A stretch of 64,000 bases of DNA from Paenibacillus zeisoli (GCF_003994465.1 NZ_RZNX01000005.1:167294-231293); one strand, 5' to 3'. Positions 26,905 to 36,315 are shown, numbered from the stretch's first letter. Program-made: numbers and translations. The notes: generated by a model from the letters alone, not told the origin.

Positions 26905-28251
26905 TTATTCAGGTCCACCCACCGTCCTGCTCCTTAATATCTCCTTATAAACCCCGATCGCCCGCTCCCGGGAAGCCTTCAGGTCCACAATGGCATGGGG
27001 CCGCGGACGGTGAATCTCCCGTCCCTCTACATCCGCAAGCTGCGGAAGCCATCTGCGGATATATGTGCCCAGAGGATCGAACTTCTCCGACTGATTCACC
27101 GGATTCATGATCCGGAAGTAGGGGGCTGCATCGAAGCCGAGAGAGGAGCTCCACAACCAGCCCCCGCGGTTCGGGGCGTTATCGTAGTCAGCCAGCTTGA
27201 GCCGGAAGTAGGCCTCTCCCAGAGGGAAGGGGCACAGCAGGTTCTTGGTGAGGAACATGGCCGTCACCATGCGCAGCCGGTTAGGCAGCTGCCCGGTCTC
27301 GTTCAGCTGCGTCATGGCTGCATCGATAACCGGAATTCCGGTTTCGGCATTGGCCCAGGCGCTGAACAGCTTATCGTCCAGCAGGGACAGATCATAGCGC
27401 TGTTCGTAGTGGTAGAAGTCCGGGTCAAACACTGATTGATACAGATAGAAATCTCGCCAGGCGAGCTGTCTACGCCAGGCTTCGCCTTCCGGAATGCCCA
27501 TCACCCGCTGGTAGACTGTCCGAATCGACAGCGCCCCGGTATTCAGTATCCCGCTGATTCGGCTTGTCCCGTCCGATCCGTATTGATCCCGTCCCTGCTC
27601 ATAATTATGCAGATCGTCCTCAATGAAATCAGCGAGCCGAATGCTCGGCTCTTCGGCAACTGGGTAGTCCTCCAGAACAAATGGAAGCCGAAAGCGATCC
27701 GAGAGCTCCGGTTCTAGCTCTGCGGTACGCAAATCAGACACCAAGACAGATCCCGGCGGCCGGAAGAAAAGCTCCATATATTCTTTCCATTTGCGATAGA
27801 AGGGCGTAAATACCTTATAAGGCTCCTTACGTCCGGCAAAAGCATGGAAATCCTCTAGATCGATCAAGGTCTGATCCGGAAGTGAGGTGAACGGAACGCC
27901 ATGCTGCTCGGCCTTCTTCTCAAGCTTATGATCCCGTGCGAGCGCATAGGGCGTATAATCACGTCCAACTACCAATTCGCTAACCGGATACTGACCAAGG
28001 ATGGAATCCACAATCTCAGCGGGGTCCCCATATAGAATATGAAGGTTCCGTCCTGCCTGTATATATAATTCCTGCAATCTCCTTACCTGACTCAGAAAGT
28101 GAACCCCACTATGCTCATCTTTGCGTATAGAGGTAAGCAGCGCGGGATCGGCAATGAATACATGCAGGCCCTGCTCTCCTAGGCCGGCAATCCGCTCGAA
28201 CGCGGCTAGATCCTGAGTGCGCAGATCTTTTCGGTGAATAAATAGAATCAT
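26905..28251 (-). CDS. phr: Deoxyribodipyrimidine photolyase
   Basis: Light-driven DNA repair flavoprotein, 448 residues, splitting cyclobutane pyrimidine dimers. The N-terminal Rossmann-like antenna domain begins MILFIHRKDLRTQDLAAF. The C-terminal FAD domain shows WRRQLAWRDFYLY (about 260-272), TGIPVIDAAMTQLNETGQLPNRLRM (about 307-331), and the FAD-adenine/dimer pocket DYDNAPNRGGWLWSSSLGFDAAPYFRIMNP (about 359-388). These fit class I CPD photolyase better than a cryptochrome. It is transcribed alone, leftward, toward the cassette array. Confidence 0.93.
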   Translation of the reverse strand: MILFIHRKDLRTQDLAAFERIAGLGEQGLHVFIADPALLTSIRKDEHSGVHFLSQVRRLQELYIQAGRNLHILYGDPAEIVDSILGQYPVSELVVGRDYTPYALARDHKLEKKAEQHGVPFTSLPDQTLIDLEDFHAFAGRKEPYKVFTPFYRKWKEYMELFFRPPGSVLVSDLRTAELEPELSDRFRLPFVLEDYPVAEEPSIRLADFIEDDLHNYEQGRDQYGSDGTSRISGILNTGALSIRTVYQRVMGIPEGEAWRRQLAWRDFYLYQSVFDPDFYHYEQRYDLSLLDDKLFSAWANAETGIPVIDAAMTQLNETGQLPNRLRMVTAMFLTKNLLCPFPLGEAYFRLKLADYDNAPNRGGWLWSSSLGFDAAPYFRIMNPVNQSEKFDPLGTYIRRWLPQLADVEGREIHRPRPHAIVDLKASRERAIGVYKEILRSRTVGGPE

Positions 28252-28324
28252 GGTTCCACTCCTCCTGACTGATCCTCATTGTAACGTATTAACCCATTGC
28301 CGAATCCTTCAAAATATTAAGAAC

Positions 28325-28343
28325 TTCTTAACTCTTTCTTAAC
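28325..28343 (+). promoter_or_regulatory. Direct-repeat operator upstream of the VanR-like regulator
   Basis: Two copies of TTCTTAAC starting 11 bases apart (28325 and 28336). Eleven-base direct repeats are the usual binding pattern of OmpR-family regulators. The pair ends eight bases before TTGAAA (28351-28356), a plausible -35 element, with GATATGAT about 17 bases after it, which would suit autoactivation. Confidence 0.62.
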
Positions 28344-28417
28344 CTTTTGTTTGAAAACGGAATTCAGAATCATGATATGATGATTCAAGCACAAATCAAT
28401 GACAAAGGATGAAGAGT

Positions 28418-29113
28418 ATGGAAAGACACATACTGATCGTAGATGATGATGACAAAATTGCGAAGCTGATCGAAATTTATCTTCTCAATGAAGGTTATGT
28501 CGTGTTCAAAGCCGAGAACGGCTTCAAGGCACTGGAGATTATGCAGAATGAAGTGATCCATCTGGTTGTTCTGGATATCATGATGCCGGGAATGGACGGG
28601 ATTACGGTATGTCTCAAGATCAGGGAGACGAATATGACCCCCATTCTGATGCTGAGCGCCAAGGACGGCGATATGGATAAAATAACGGGCCTGATGACCG
28701 GAGCGGACGACTATATGGTGAAGCCATTTAATCCGCTGGAGCTGGTGGCCCGGGTTAAGTCATTATTAAGACGAGCCTTCTACAGTGCCCAGCCGGCACT
28801 GACGGCCCGAGATCATCTGATTGAGCTTGGCTCCCTGCAGATTGATAAGGAGACCCATTCGGTTAAAGTGGACGATCGTCCGGTTAAGCTTACCCCGATC
28901 GAATTCAGCATCCTCTTCCTGCTGGCCAGCCAGCCGGGCAGGGTGTTCAGTTCAGAGGATATTTTTGAGCTGATCTGGAAGGACAAGTACTTCGAGAATA
29001 ACAACTCGGTCACGGTCCATATCAGCCGCCTGCGCGACAAGCTGGAGAAGGAGATGCACGGAGAGAAGCTGATTCGCACCGTATGGGGGGTAGGCTACAA
29101 AATTGAGATCTAG
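28418..29113 (+). CDS. VanR-like OmpR-family response regulator
   Basis: 231-residue response regulator. Receiver domain with DDDD acidic cluster, phospho-acceptor D53 in VVLDIMMPGMDG and lysine in MVKPFNPLEL; C-terminal winged helix with KLTPIEFSILFLLASQPG and the ending RTVWGVGYKIEI, as in VanR and related cell-wall regulators. An ATG nine bases earlier overlaps the AAAGGA ribosome site, so the ATG at 28418 is preferred. The next gene, its kinase, overlaps it by 11 bases. Direct repeats upstream of this gene also occur upstream of the carboxypeptidase gene, which gives a likely target. Confidence 0.92.
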   Translation: MERHILIVDDDDKIAKLIEIYLLNEGYVVFKAENGFKALEIMQNEVIHLVVLDIMMPGMDGITVCLKIRETNMTPILMLSAKDGDMDKITGLMTGADDYMVKPFNPLELVARVKSLLRRAFYSAQPALTARDHLIELGSLQIDKETHSVKVDDRPVKLTPIEFSILFLLASQPGRVFSSEDIFELIWKDKYFENNNSVTVHISRLRDKLEKEMHGEKLIRTVWGVGYKIEI

Positions 29114-30212
29114 CTTAAGATTCTTCAAATGGTTCTTCTGGACCGTCGTGGTCTCGGCCATACTGTGCTCCTTGCTCTATATTGTGATTAATTACCTTTA
29201 CTACAACTACGGATACATGGATATCGTCAGTGTTGTCCGATTCTTTTATTATGGGTTAGGTCGTCCAGAGGTTTATTACGTCGCCTCCTTTCCGGTCATC
29301 GTATTAACGGGAATCTATCTTTACCGCAGAGAGAGCCGAAGACAAGAGCAGAATTACCTGGCCCTGCTTATTGAAGAGGTGCACAATCTCGAAGAGGGAC
29401 AGCTTGACCGCAAAGTAACGGTCCGTTCGGTAGGTAAGCTTGGTCAGCTCGCTGCTGACATTAACCGGATGATGGAAAGGCTCAGAATATCGCTGGAGGA
29501 AGAGCGGCGGGCGGAGCAGACCAAGAATGAACTCATAACGAATGTATCTCACGACCTTAGAACGCCACTAACTACCATTACCGGGTATCTTGGCCTTATC
29601 GATCAGGATCGGTACCGGGATGAGGTTGAGCTCAGATACTATAACAACATGGCCTATGAGGAATCATTAAGGCTGAAGCAGCTTCTGGAAGATTTATTCG
29701 AATACACACGTCTGCGTAACAGGGAGATGACCCTGAATAAGTCGAGAATTAACCTGGTGGAGATGCTTCATCAGATTACGGCGCAGTTCCAGTGGCAGCT
29801 CGGTGAGTGCGGAATGGAGTCCAGGCTGTTCTTCGAGCAGAACCAGATGATTGTGATGGCGGACGGTGACAAGCTTAGAAGAGTATATGAGAATCTAATT
29901 TCAAATGCGATCCGTTACGGCAATGAGGGCAGGTTCCTGGATATTCGCGGGAGAGTTGAAGGGCAGGAAGCGGTTATAGATGTCATCAATTATGGCGAAC
30001 CGATCCCCGATTCGGATATCCCGCGCTTGTTCGAACGGTTCTACAGGGTGGAGAAGTCCCGAGATAAGAACACAGGCGGCTCGGGAATTGGACTTGCCAT
30101 AGCCAAACACATTGTAGATCTTCACCAAGGTTCGATTCGGGTTACAAGTGATGAGGAGCGGACGGTGTTCACCGTACGGATCAGTCAGAATGCACCGAGT
30201 ATGAACCATTAA
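29103..30212 (+). CDS. VanS-like sensor histidine kinase
   Basis: Membrane kinase of 369 residues. Two helices (about 10-33 and 60-77) surround a short tyrosine-rich external loop. HAMP domain follows (about 85-140), then H150 in TNVSHDLRTPLTTITGYL, and the ATPase domain with SNAIRYGNEGRF, the FERFYRVEKSRD segment and GGSGIGLAIAKHIV. The TTG start overlaps the regulator; its ribosome site is weak, so the exact start is less certain. With the regulator it forms a system of VanRS type, but no vanHAX resistance genes are present in the window. Confidence 0.9.
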   Translation: MRSSLRFFKWFFWTVVVSAILCSLLYIVINYLYYNYGYMDIVSVVRFFYYGLGRPEVYYVASFPVIVLTGIYLYRRESRRQEQNYLALLIEEVHNLEEGQLDRKVTVRSVGKLGQLAADINRMMERLRISLEEERRAEQTKNELITNVSHDLRTPLTTITGYLGLIDQDRYRDEVELRYYNNMAYEESLRLKQLLEDLFEYTRLRNREMTLNKSRINLVEMLHQITAQFQWQLGECGMESRLFFEQNQMIVMADGDKLRRVYENLISNAIRYGNEGRFLDIRGRVEGQEAVIDVINYGEPIPDSDIPRLFERFYRVEKSRDKNTGGSGIGLAIAKHIVDLHQGSIRVTSDEERTVFTVRISQNAPSMNH

Positions 30213-30220
30213 GAACGTCA

Positions 30221-30256
30221 AAGCATGTTACTCCCTTGAGGAGGGGCATGCTTTTT
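30221..30256 (+). terminator. Terminator after the VanS-like kinase
   Basis: Stem built from AAGCATG and CATGCTT, extended by ACTCCC/GGAGGG-type pairs, followed by a T run. Confidence 0.8.
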
Positions 30257-30308
30257 TGTCGTTATCATACACAAGTTTAAATCCCCTAATCTACCAACTT
30301 ATAGGAAA

Positions 30309-30337
30309 TCTTAATATATTCTTAATATTTTCTTAGG
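30309..30337 (+). promoter_or_regulatory. Triple direct-repeat operator upstream of the carboxypeptidase gene
   Basis: TCTTAATATAT, TCTTAATATTT and TCTTAGG follow each other with an exact 11-base period. The core TTCTTAA matches the repeats in front of the VanR-like gene (28325-28343), so both are probably sites for that regulator. No good -35 box is present, consistent with activator dependence. Confidence 0.62.
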
Positions 30338-30401
30338 CGCAGCGAAAGTTATACCCCGGATAATAGAATTATTGATGGATGCAGTAGAGGAGAATTTTAA
30401 A

Positions 30402-31328
30402 GTGATTAACCGAAAAATAGCGATTATGGCGGGGTTTATTGTAATCGTACTTCTGCTTGTCGAAATAAGCTCCGGGAATTTAATGCGGCACACGACCGCC
30501 CTAATGCACGAGGTCAAGATGCAGTGGAGGGATATGAATCACCCTTCTTTGCCTGGTCTGGAGGGAGAAGGACTTCTGCTTATGGATGAAGATACAGGAA
30601 ATATCCTGTTCTCCATTAATGATACCGAGAGGCTGTACCCGGCAAGCACAACCAAGATTCTAACAGCGCTCATAACGCTGGAGAAAGGAAATCCGCATGA
30701 TCTCATCACGGTTGGGAAGGAAGTAAACCTCCGAACGCCGGGCGAGAGTTCTGCCGGGCTCAAGCAGGGGCAGAAGTTACGGCTAAAAGACCTTGCCGCA
30801 GCGATGCTGCTGCCTTCAGGGAATGATGCGGCCCGGACCGCAGCCAGGTATATCGCAAGACTGGACTCGGGACACAGTATGTCTCCGGAGGCGTCGGAAG
30901 TATATTTTGCGAGTCTGATGAATGCCCGGGCTAAGGAACTGGGAGCGAAATCTTCTCACTTTGTGAATCCACACGGCCTGCATGACCCGAACCATTACTC
31001 TACGGCAAAAGATATGGCGATGATCGCCCGGGCAGCCATGAGAAATAAGGAGTTCCGAAGTATTACTGCTGAGCAGAAGCACACAGCTGCGCTGTCCCAT
31101 GTTACATTCACCAATCGCAACAAGCTGATTCAAAGCGGCAGTGAGTATTATTTTCAGGGAGCGGATGGAATTAAGACAGGCTTCACCGATGAAGCAGGGT
31201 ACTGTCTGGTGGCTTCTGCAAGCAGGCAGGGCAGAAATCTGATCAGTGTGGTTCTTCACTCCACCGCTGAGGGTGTATGGTTGGATTCCAGCAAGCTGTT
31301 GGACTACGGTTTCAAGCTGAAGCAGTAA
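30402..31328 (+). CDS. D-alanyl-D-alanine carboxypeptidase, S11 family
   Basis: Membrane-anchored penicillin-binding protein, 308 residues. One N-terminal helix (about 6-25) is followed by an S11 domain with all three active-site motifs: S82-TTK85 (SxxK), SGN from S139, and KTG from K258. It trims the terminal D-alanine from peptidoglycan stem peptides. The frame can start at 30372, but AGAGGAG nine bases before GTG 30402 decides for the GTG. There is no C-terminal anchor as in DacA. Downstream of the VanRS-like pair and sharing its direct repeats, it is likely that system's effector against wall stress. Confidence 0.9.
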   Translation: MINRKIAIMAGFIVIVLLLVEISSGNLMRHTTALMHEVKMQWRDMNHPSLPGLEGEGLLLMDEDTGNILFSINDTERLYPASTTKILTALITLEKGNPHDLITVGKEVNLRTPGESSAGLKQGQKLRLKDLAAAMLLPSGNDAARTAARYIARLDSGHSMSPEASEVYFASLMNARAKELGAKSSHFVNPHGLHDPNHYSTAKDMAMIARAAMRNKEFRSITAEQKHTAALSHVTFTNRNKLIQSGSEYYFQGADGIKTGFTDEAGYCLVASASRQGRNLISVVLHSTAEGVWLDSSKLLDYGFKLKQ

Positions 31329-31364
31329 CTAATTATGAACAATCAATATCAGGGGGAGAGTCTA

Positions 31365-31889
31365 ATGGACCATACTCAAATAGAGAAAATATATAGAGAA
31401 TACAAAAAAGACGTATATCGTTATCTGCTGTATCTAGGGAAAAATCACCATCTGGCGGAGGACTTGATGCAGGAGACTTTCTCCCGGGCTTTGGTTAATC
31501 TAAAGCCTGAACACCAAGACCGGGTAAGACCGTGGCTGCTGAGGGTGGCCTACCGTGTGTTCATTGACAAAATGCGCAAAGACAACCGGATGCAATCCTA
31601 TGATACAGATTACTTCAATGAGCTTCCGGAGATGGATACACCGGAGTCTCTCTTCATGATCAAGGAGAAGCAGCAGGCGGTCTCTGAAATGCTGGATTCC
31701 TTGACCGAGGTCCAGAGGCAGACTGTGCTTCTGTATGATTTCAAAGGCTTCTCGTATCAGGAATCTGCAGATATGATGGGGATCGGGTTATCAAGGTTCA
31801 AAATTCTGCTGTACCGGGCAAGACAAAAACTGCGCAATCAGCAGCTCAATGAACAGATGATGCACAGACTATACTCGGATGTAATCTAA
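31365..31889 (+). CDS. ECF-type sigma factor
   Basis: 174-residue RNA polymerase sigma factor. Region 2 is visible in YREYKKDVYRYLLYLGKNHHLAEDLMQETFSRAL (residues 10-43) and region 4 in LTEVQRQTVLLYDFKGFSYQESADMMGIGLSRFKILLYRARQKLR (about 119-163). The start at 31365 has GGGGGAGAG upstream. It follows the carboxypeptidase gene closely and is probably co-transcribed. No anti-sigma gene lies next to it, which is unusual; it may be controlled transcriptionally by the VanRS-like system instead. Confidence 0.88.
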   Translation: MDHTQIEKIYREYKKDVYRYLLYLGKNHHLAEDLMQETFSRALVNLKPEHQDRVRPWLLRVAYRVFIDKMRKDNRMQSYDTDYFNELPEMDTPESLFMIKEKQQAVSEMLDSLTEVQRQTVLLYDFKGFSYQESADMMGIGLSRFKILLYRARQKLRNQQLNEQMMHRLYSDVI

Positions 31890-31982
31890 TGTCAGCGAAG
31901 CTGCTGAGCTACATAATTAAGGGCCATAATTTGACCGGAATCCGAGTGGGGTTCAGGTGAATTTATAGTTGAACGAATATAA

Positions 31983-32029
31983 AAGGGGCTGCCCGGTAAG
32001 TCACATTGGACTTTGCCGGGCAGCCCCTT
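31983..32029. terminator. Strong bidirectional terminator between sigma factor and protease genes
   Basis: Perfect 14-bp GC-rich arms (AAGGGGCTGCCCGG and its complement) between convergent genes; T-rich on one side, A-rich on the other. Confidence 0.85.
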
Positions 32030-32054
32030 ATTCACTTTCGGGACAGACCTTTCA

Positions 32055-35000
32055 TTATTGCTCAGAAACGCTGGAACTCGACGGCTTCACATATGGAACA
32101 ACAACCAGAATACCGGCTGTAACGGTATGCCCTTTATAAGTCGCCGTGATTTGTGTAACACCTTTGCTCACACCTGTAAGGACGCCGTACTTGTCAACCG
32201 TAACCACTTTAGGATTCTTGGAAGTGTACACGGCATCTGAAGAGACATTCGTGACCTTGCCATTCTGATCCGTGAACAGAGCTACGGTCTCAAATTGTTC
32301 TCCCACTAACAGGGAATAATCATCAGAATCAAGGTTGAACACGCCCGGTTCAGGCGTTCCTGGATCTGTGCCCCCGGATTTGACAACAACTTGTACCGTA
32401 TTAAGTCCAGTTACAGGGACTTGTACAGCGCCAGCTTTCACACTAGCGGTTGCGAGTGTAAGGGCGTATTGGCCCGCAGTAGCGGATTGGAAGCTTACAC
32501 TAGCAAGTTGATCTGAGCCAGTAAAAGTACCGCTCTTCAAACTTACTGAATAGTTCAGCTGCTTGTCCCCGTTCGGCGCATCGACAATATTCTGCGTAAC
32601 CACCGCATTCTGGGGATCAGGAACTACTGCTGAGTTCAGCTTCACGGCATTCAGGGTCAAGTTCTTCGGATAAACAAGGCTGAAGGAGGCCGAGTTGGCT
32701 TTGGCTGTAGTAGCAAATTTAATTCCAACCTGGAATTCCGTGTTCGTCTTGACTTCCTGGGTCGCTGGATCAGCGAAGATCTTGGCCTGCTCCTGGTTCT
32801 TCTTCAGGGTGGCAAGCGGAGTCAGCAGACCATTGGAGGCTGCATCATACACATACACTTCATAGCTGTTGTCGATATCCGGATAGACAGGAACATTCAC
32901 GCTGAAGTGTCCTTTGTCATCGACCACACCATCGGCTTGAGTATAAGTACCGCTAGGATCTGTGGTCAATACGGCGACGCCAATTACGTCAGAATACTTC
33001 ACATTTGGAAGCACATTAAGGAGGGTATCTCCCAACACCTGTCCGGAGATGGTTCCTTTAGTTCCATCAGCTTCATTGATGACAAGCCCTGGCTGATCAA
33101 TCTCAGCTTTCGGAGCTTCGCGGTCGACGACGAACGGCGCCCGTTCCTGATCAAGTCGTGAGTTCGTGTCATGGATAACCGGTGTCAGCCAGTAAAGCCC
33201 ATCTTTGAGTGACTTTTCTTGGCCATGATCAGTGACTTTGGCATCCCAGTCGGGAAGCGTATACGTGTCTGGATTATGAACCGGGGCATGGCTAAGTCCG
33301 CTGTACAGGATGCCTTGATCTCCTTCTGTGTCACTGTTAACAACCAAATCGAAGTCTTTAATTGGATAGTTCACATTGAAGGAAACGTCGGTTGTATCGG
33401 CCAGATAATCTTTGTTCGGTGAGAAAATATCATTCGAGAAGGCGATATTATTAATTTCGCCAAGCTTATATGCATCTCCAACATATACGCTTGCCGGAAG
33501 ACGAAGGGTATGGCCGTCCCCTTGTTTGACCAGGAGGACCTGACCTTCAAATTTGCTCTCCGGTGTTCCTTTAGGAATGGTGAGCTTCACCGTAAAGGTG
33601 GTCTGCTTCTGTCCAGGCTGCAGTGTGATCTGCTGGGTGGAGGAGACGAGAGAAGGAACGTTCTTGCCATCGGCACTCCATTTCACCTGTACATCATAGG
33701 TTTGCTTGGTATCCGCAATATTCTTCAGCGTAATCTCCTTCGTTACAGTGGAGCCGCCTGCCTGCTGTCCAAAGGACAGGCTTCCGGTCTGATACTCACT
33801 GTTCGTAGATCCCTGAAGCTCAATTGGCAGCTTCTCTTTGACCGAAGCGATCGCTTCTGCTGTCAAAGCATTGCTAAGATCAATCCGTCCCGCCCCTTGA
33901 AGCTGAACCGAATAAGGCGTTCCTGAGCGGTCATGAATCTCTACCGCATTATTGGTCAGCAGTGCCTTGATCTGTTCAGGATCCAGATGCTTCTCCTTGC
34001 GTTCGGACTTGAAACGCTCAATCAGAAGGGCTGCTGCTCCTGCCACGTGAGGGGCCGCCATGCTTGTCCCTTGCAGGGATTCATAGGCATTGCTGTAATC
34101 CCCGGTCCAGGAAGGAATGGATGAAGTAATAGCTACGCCTGGTGCTGTAATATCCGGCTTGATCGAATAGTCCGGAAGTGCAGGTCCGCGAGAGCTGAAA
34201 TCCGCAAGCAGATCCTGTTCATGGACAGTACCGATATGGATTTTGTAATCCGATGCTTCAGCCTTCGCTTTCAGATTAAGTCCATCTTCCTTAGTGATGG
34301 TATACGTTGGCACATAATCGCCTTCACTGCCAAGGGTGGCTTGAATTTCACCTGGAACATTGTTGAAAATGATCACACCGGCAGCGCCCGCCGCTTTAGC
34401 ATTTACAGCTTTATCATGGAAGGAAATTTCGCCGCGTGAGATCAGAGCGATCTTGCCTTTAACATCCACCCCGGCGAAGTCAGCTGGCTTGCCAAGACCT
34501 GCATAAGCAACTCCCCAGCCGTCCTTGTTATCCTTAAGCTCGGGCGAGTAGGTGGTCAAGTATGCATACAGATCACCAAGCTCAGCCGATTTGAAGATAG
34601 GGGTCTCACCAGGAGGGGTAGAAGCCCCAACGGAGATCGCGAGCTGGGAACCGCCCGGACTTCCGAGTGTCTCATCTCCCGGGCCTTCATTACCTGCGGA
34701 TACGGCCACTTCGACTCCAGCCTTCACTGCATTATCTACGGCCACACTGTCCGCTGTATATTGATTGTTGAAGTCAGAGCCCAGAGAAAGGTTGATTACG
34801 TCATTGCCATCGGCAACCGCTTCCTCAATGCCGGCAACGACATTCTCGGTTGATCCGTTGCCATAAGGTCCAAGTACCCGGTAGACATACAGATCAGCTT
34901 CCGGCGCAACGCCTCGTGCCCATCCTTGTGTGCCCTGCGGATCATTTGGATTCCCTCGTCCCACGATCGTTCCGGATACATGTGTGCCATGTTCGGTATC

Positions 35001-35783
35001 GTAAGGTTTGCCGTCAACAGGAGGTTTGGTTGGATCTGGCTTCGTCTCGAAAGGATCCTTGTCATTATCTACGAAATCGTAGCCGCCTTTATAAGCTCCT
35101 TTAAGACTTGGATGATTATAGTCAACACCCGTGTCAATAACAGCTACTTTTACACCTTTACCTTTGTAGCCTTCATTCCACCACTTCGGAGCACCGATGT
35201 AAGGAATACTGTTATCCTCGGAGGGTCCTACTTCACCACCCGTGGATTCGACCGGAGTGGCATGATAGGTCAGGTTAGGAAATACAGCCTTCACCCCTGG
35301 CAGCTTGAGCAGGCCGTCTACCTGATTCGCGGGAAGTTCGACAGAATACCCGTTGAACACTTTGGAGTACTCTCTCTTAAATGTCAGTCCGCGCAGCGCC
35401 TGGGCAGCCGACTTAAAGGTATTATGCTCAATCCGCACCTTGCTCGTATGATCTGCCAGACTGGCCCCGGCAGACTGTTTCTCGAACACTTTGATCGGAT
35501 CATTCTTCAGCTGCACAATCACCGTAGTCAGACTGCTGCTGTCACTTTCAGGAACGAAGTTTTGCGGTGAGGCAGAAGATTTCAGAAGAGGTGCGGCACT
35601 TGGAGTCAGCTCACCGCTGCGGGGAATATTCAGATTGGAACTCAATCTGGATTGGACCTTTAATTTGGATGCAGTCTGGGCATCTGCTGAAGCAGCGGAT
35701 GCGAGGCCAGGAGAAGCTGCGCCAAGAACTAGGGATACACTAAGAACTCCGACCAGCCATTGCTGACGTGAAATAGGCTTCAA
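32055..35783 (-). CDS. Large secreted subtilisin-like serine protease (Vpr-like) with cohesin-like and Big2 domains
   Basis: 1242 residues. Signal peptide ends near ASAASA (about 32). An I9 propeptide (about 85-175) precedes the S8 domain with catalytic D217 (VIDTGVD), H265 (EHGTHVSG) and S574 (GTSMAAPH). A PA domain is inserted before the serine (about 390-490). After the catalytic part come an Fn3-like domain (about 650-760), a region with fold-change repeats, a cohesin-like module starting near ATQEVKTNTEFQVGIKF and a C-terminal Big2 domain (about 1155-1235). It degrades extracellular protein. The Big2 domain closely resembles that of the small secreted protein at 58693-59277. Probably cell-wall-associated. 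Confidence 0.92.
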   Translation of the reverse strand: MKPISRQQWLVGVLSVSLVLGAASPGLASAASADAQTASKLKVQSRLSSNLNIPRSGELTPSAAPLLKSSASPQNFVPESDSSSLTTVIVQLKNDPIKVFEKQSAGASLADHTSKVRIEHNTFKSAAQALRGLTFKREYSKVFNGYSVELPANQVDGLLKLPGVKAVFPNLTYHATPVESTGGEVGPSEDNSIPYIGAPKWWNEGYKGKGVKVAVIDTGVDYNHPSLKGAYKGGYDFVDNDKDPFETKPDPTKPPVDGKPYDTEHGTHVSGTIVGRGNPNDPQGTQGWARGVAPEADLYVYRVLGPYGNGSTENVVAGIEEAVADGNDVINLSLGSDFNNQYTADSVAVDNAVKAGVEVAVSAGNEGPGDETLGSPGGSQLAISVGASTPPGETPIFKSAELGDLYAYLTTYSPELKDNKDGWGVAYAGLGKPADFAGVDVKGKIALISRGEISFHDKAVNAKAAGAAGVIIFNNVPGEIQATLGSEGDYVPTYTITKEDGLNLKAKAEASDYKIHIGTVHEQDLLADFSSRGPALPDYSIKPDITAPGVAITSSIPSWTGDYSNAYESLQGTSMAAPHVAGAAALLIERFKSERKEKHLDPEQIKALLTNNAVEIHDRSGTPYSVQLQGAGRIDLSNALTAEAIASVKEKLPIELQGSTNSEYQTGSLSFGQQAGGSTVTKEITLKNIADTKQTYDVQVKWSADGKNVPSLVSSTQQITLQPGQKQTTFTVKLTIPKGTPESKFEGQVLLVKQGDGHTLRLPASVYVGDAYKLGEINNIAFSNDIFSPNKDYLADTTDVSFNVNYPIKDFDLVVNSDTEGDQGILYSGLSHAPVHNPDTYTLPDWDAKVTDHGQEKSLKDGLYWLTPVIHDTNSRLDQERAPFVVDREAPKAEIDQPGLVINEADGTKGTISGQVLGDTLLNVLPNVKYSDVIGVAVLTTDPSGTYTQADGVVDDKGHFSVNVPVYPDIDNSYEVYVYDAASNGLLTPLATLKKNQEQAKIFADPATQEVKTNTEFQVGIKFATTAKANSASFSLVYPKNLTLNAVKLNSAVVPDPQNAVVTQNIVDAPNGDKQLNYSVSLKSGTFTGSDQLASVSFQSATAGQYALTLATASVKAGAVQVPVTGLNTVQVVVKSGGTDPGTPEPGVFNLDSDDYSLLVGEQFETVALFTDQNGKVTNVSSDAVYTSKNPKVVTVDKYGVLTGVSKGVTQITATYKGHTVTAGILVVVPYVKPSSSSVSEQ

Positions 35784-36315
35784 ATGGTTTCCTCCTTCTC
35801 GATTTGGATGCTTGTCTAGTAGTTAAAAATGATAGATTGATGATACTAAGAGTTTACATATTTTTGACAGGAAACATATCCTACGGTTTAACTATGTTAT
35901 TTGTTGAAGTCGAACCTGCGCGGAGGCGGCGGCTTTTCTCACATGCAGTCGAAAGATAGAGGAAGATTACAATCCGGATTGGAATTTAGATACAAAAGTA
36001 ACTGGTTTCTTCCAAAATTAGCAATTTGTCATTCGATAGTCTTATAGACCAGCCTAGGGGAGAGGATACATGAACAAGGTAGGTTTTAGTTCATAAGCAC
36101 TCGGGTAGAGGACAGGCATACCCGGGATAGACTGATGAAATATTTACCGGGGTAAATAAATAAATGAATTCAACGCCAAAATTAGACACTGGCTTTATAG
36201 TTTTTTCACGGATTAAAAGGTAAGATAGAGGATACAACTTTTTAAGTAAGTTATTCCAAGGCGGGAGGAATACCTGTTCCAACCGGCTCAAGTCAAATTA
36301 TGGAGGGATGTCAAA
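35784..36315. other. Intergenic region between protease and VOC genes
   Basis: About 530 bases with no supported gene. It must hold the protease promoter (leftward) and the VOC gene promoter. The clearest structure is the palindrome at 36141-36158. CGGGTA...TACCCG around 36106-36124 can also pair. A short leftward frame at 36091-36291 lacks a ribosome site and coding character and is not called. Confidence 0.5.
36141..36158. promoter_or_regulatory. Palindromic candidate operator
   Basis: TATTTACCGGGGTAAATA, perfect 8-bp arms around a 2-base centre, about 160 bases before the VOC gene start. Symmetry suggests a dimeric repressor site; the regulator is unknown. Confidence 0.45.

Noticed and set aside
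28418..31889. Vancomycin-resistance cluster
   Set aside because: The two-component pair and carboxypeptidase look VanRS/VanY-like, but no vanH, vanA-type ligase or vanX is present.
36091..36291. Leftward 66-codon open frame between protease and VOC genes
   Set aside because: No ribosome site, no recognisable motif, and it runs across the palindromic site.
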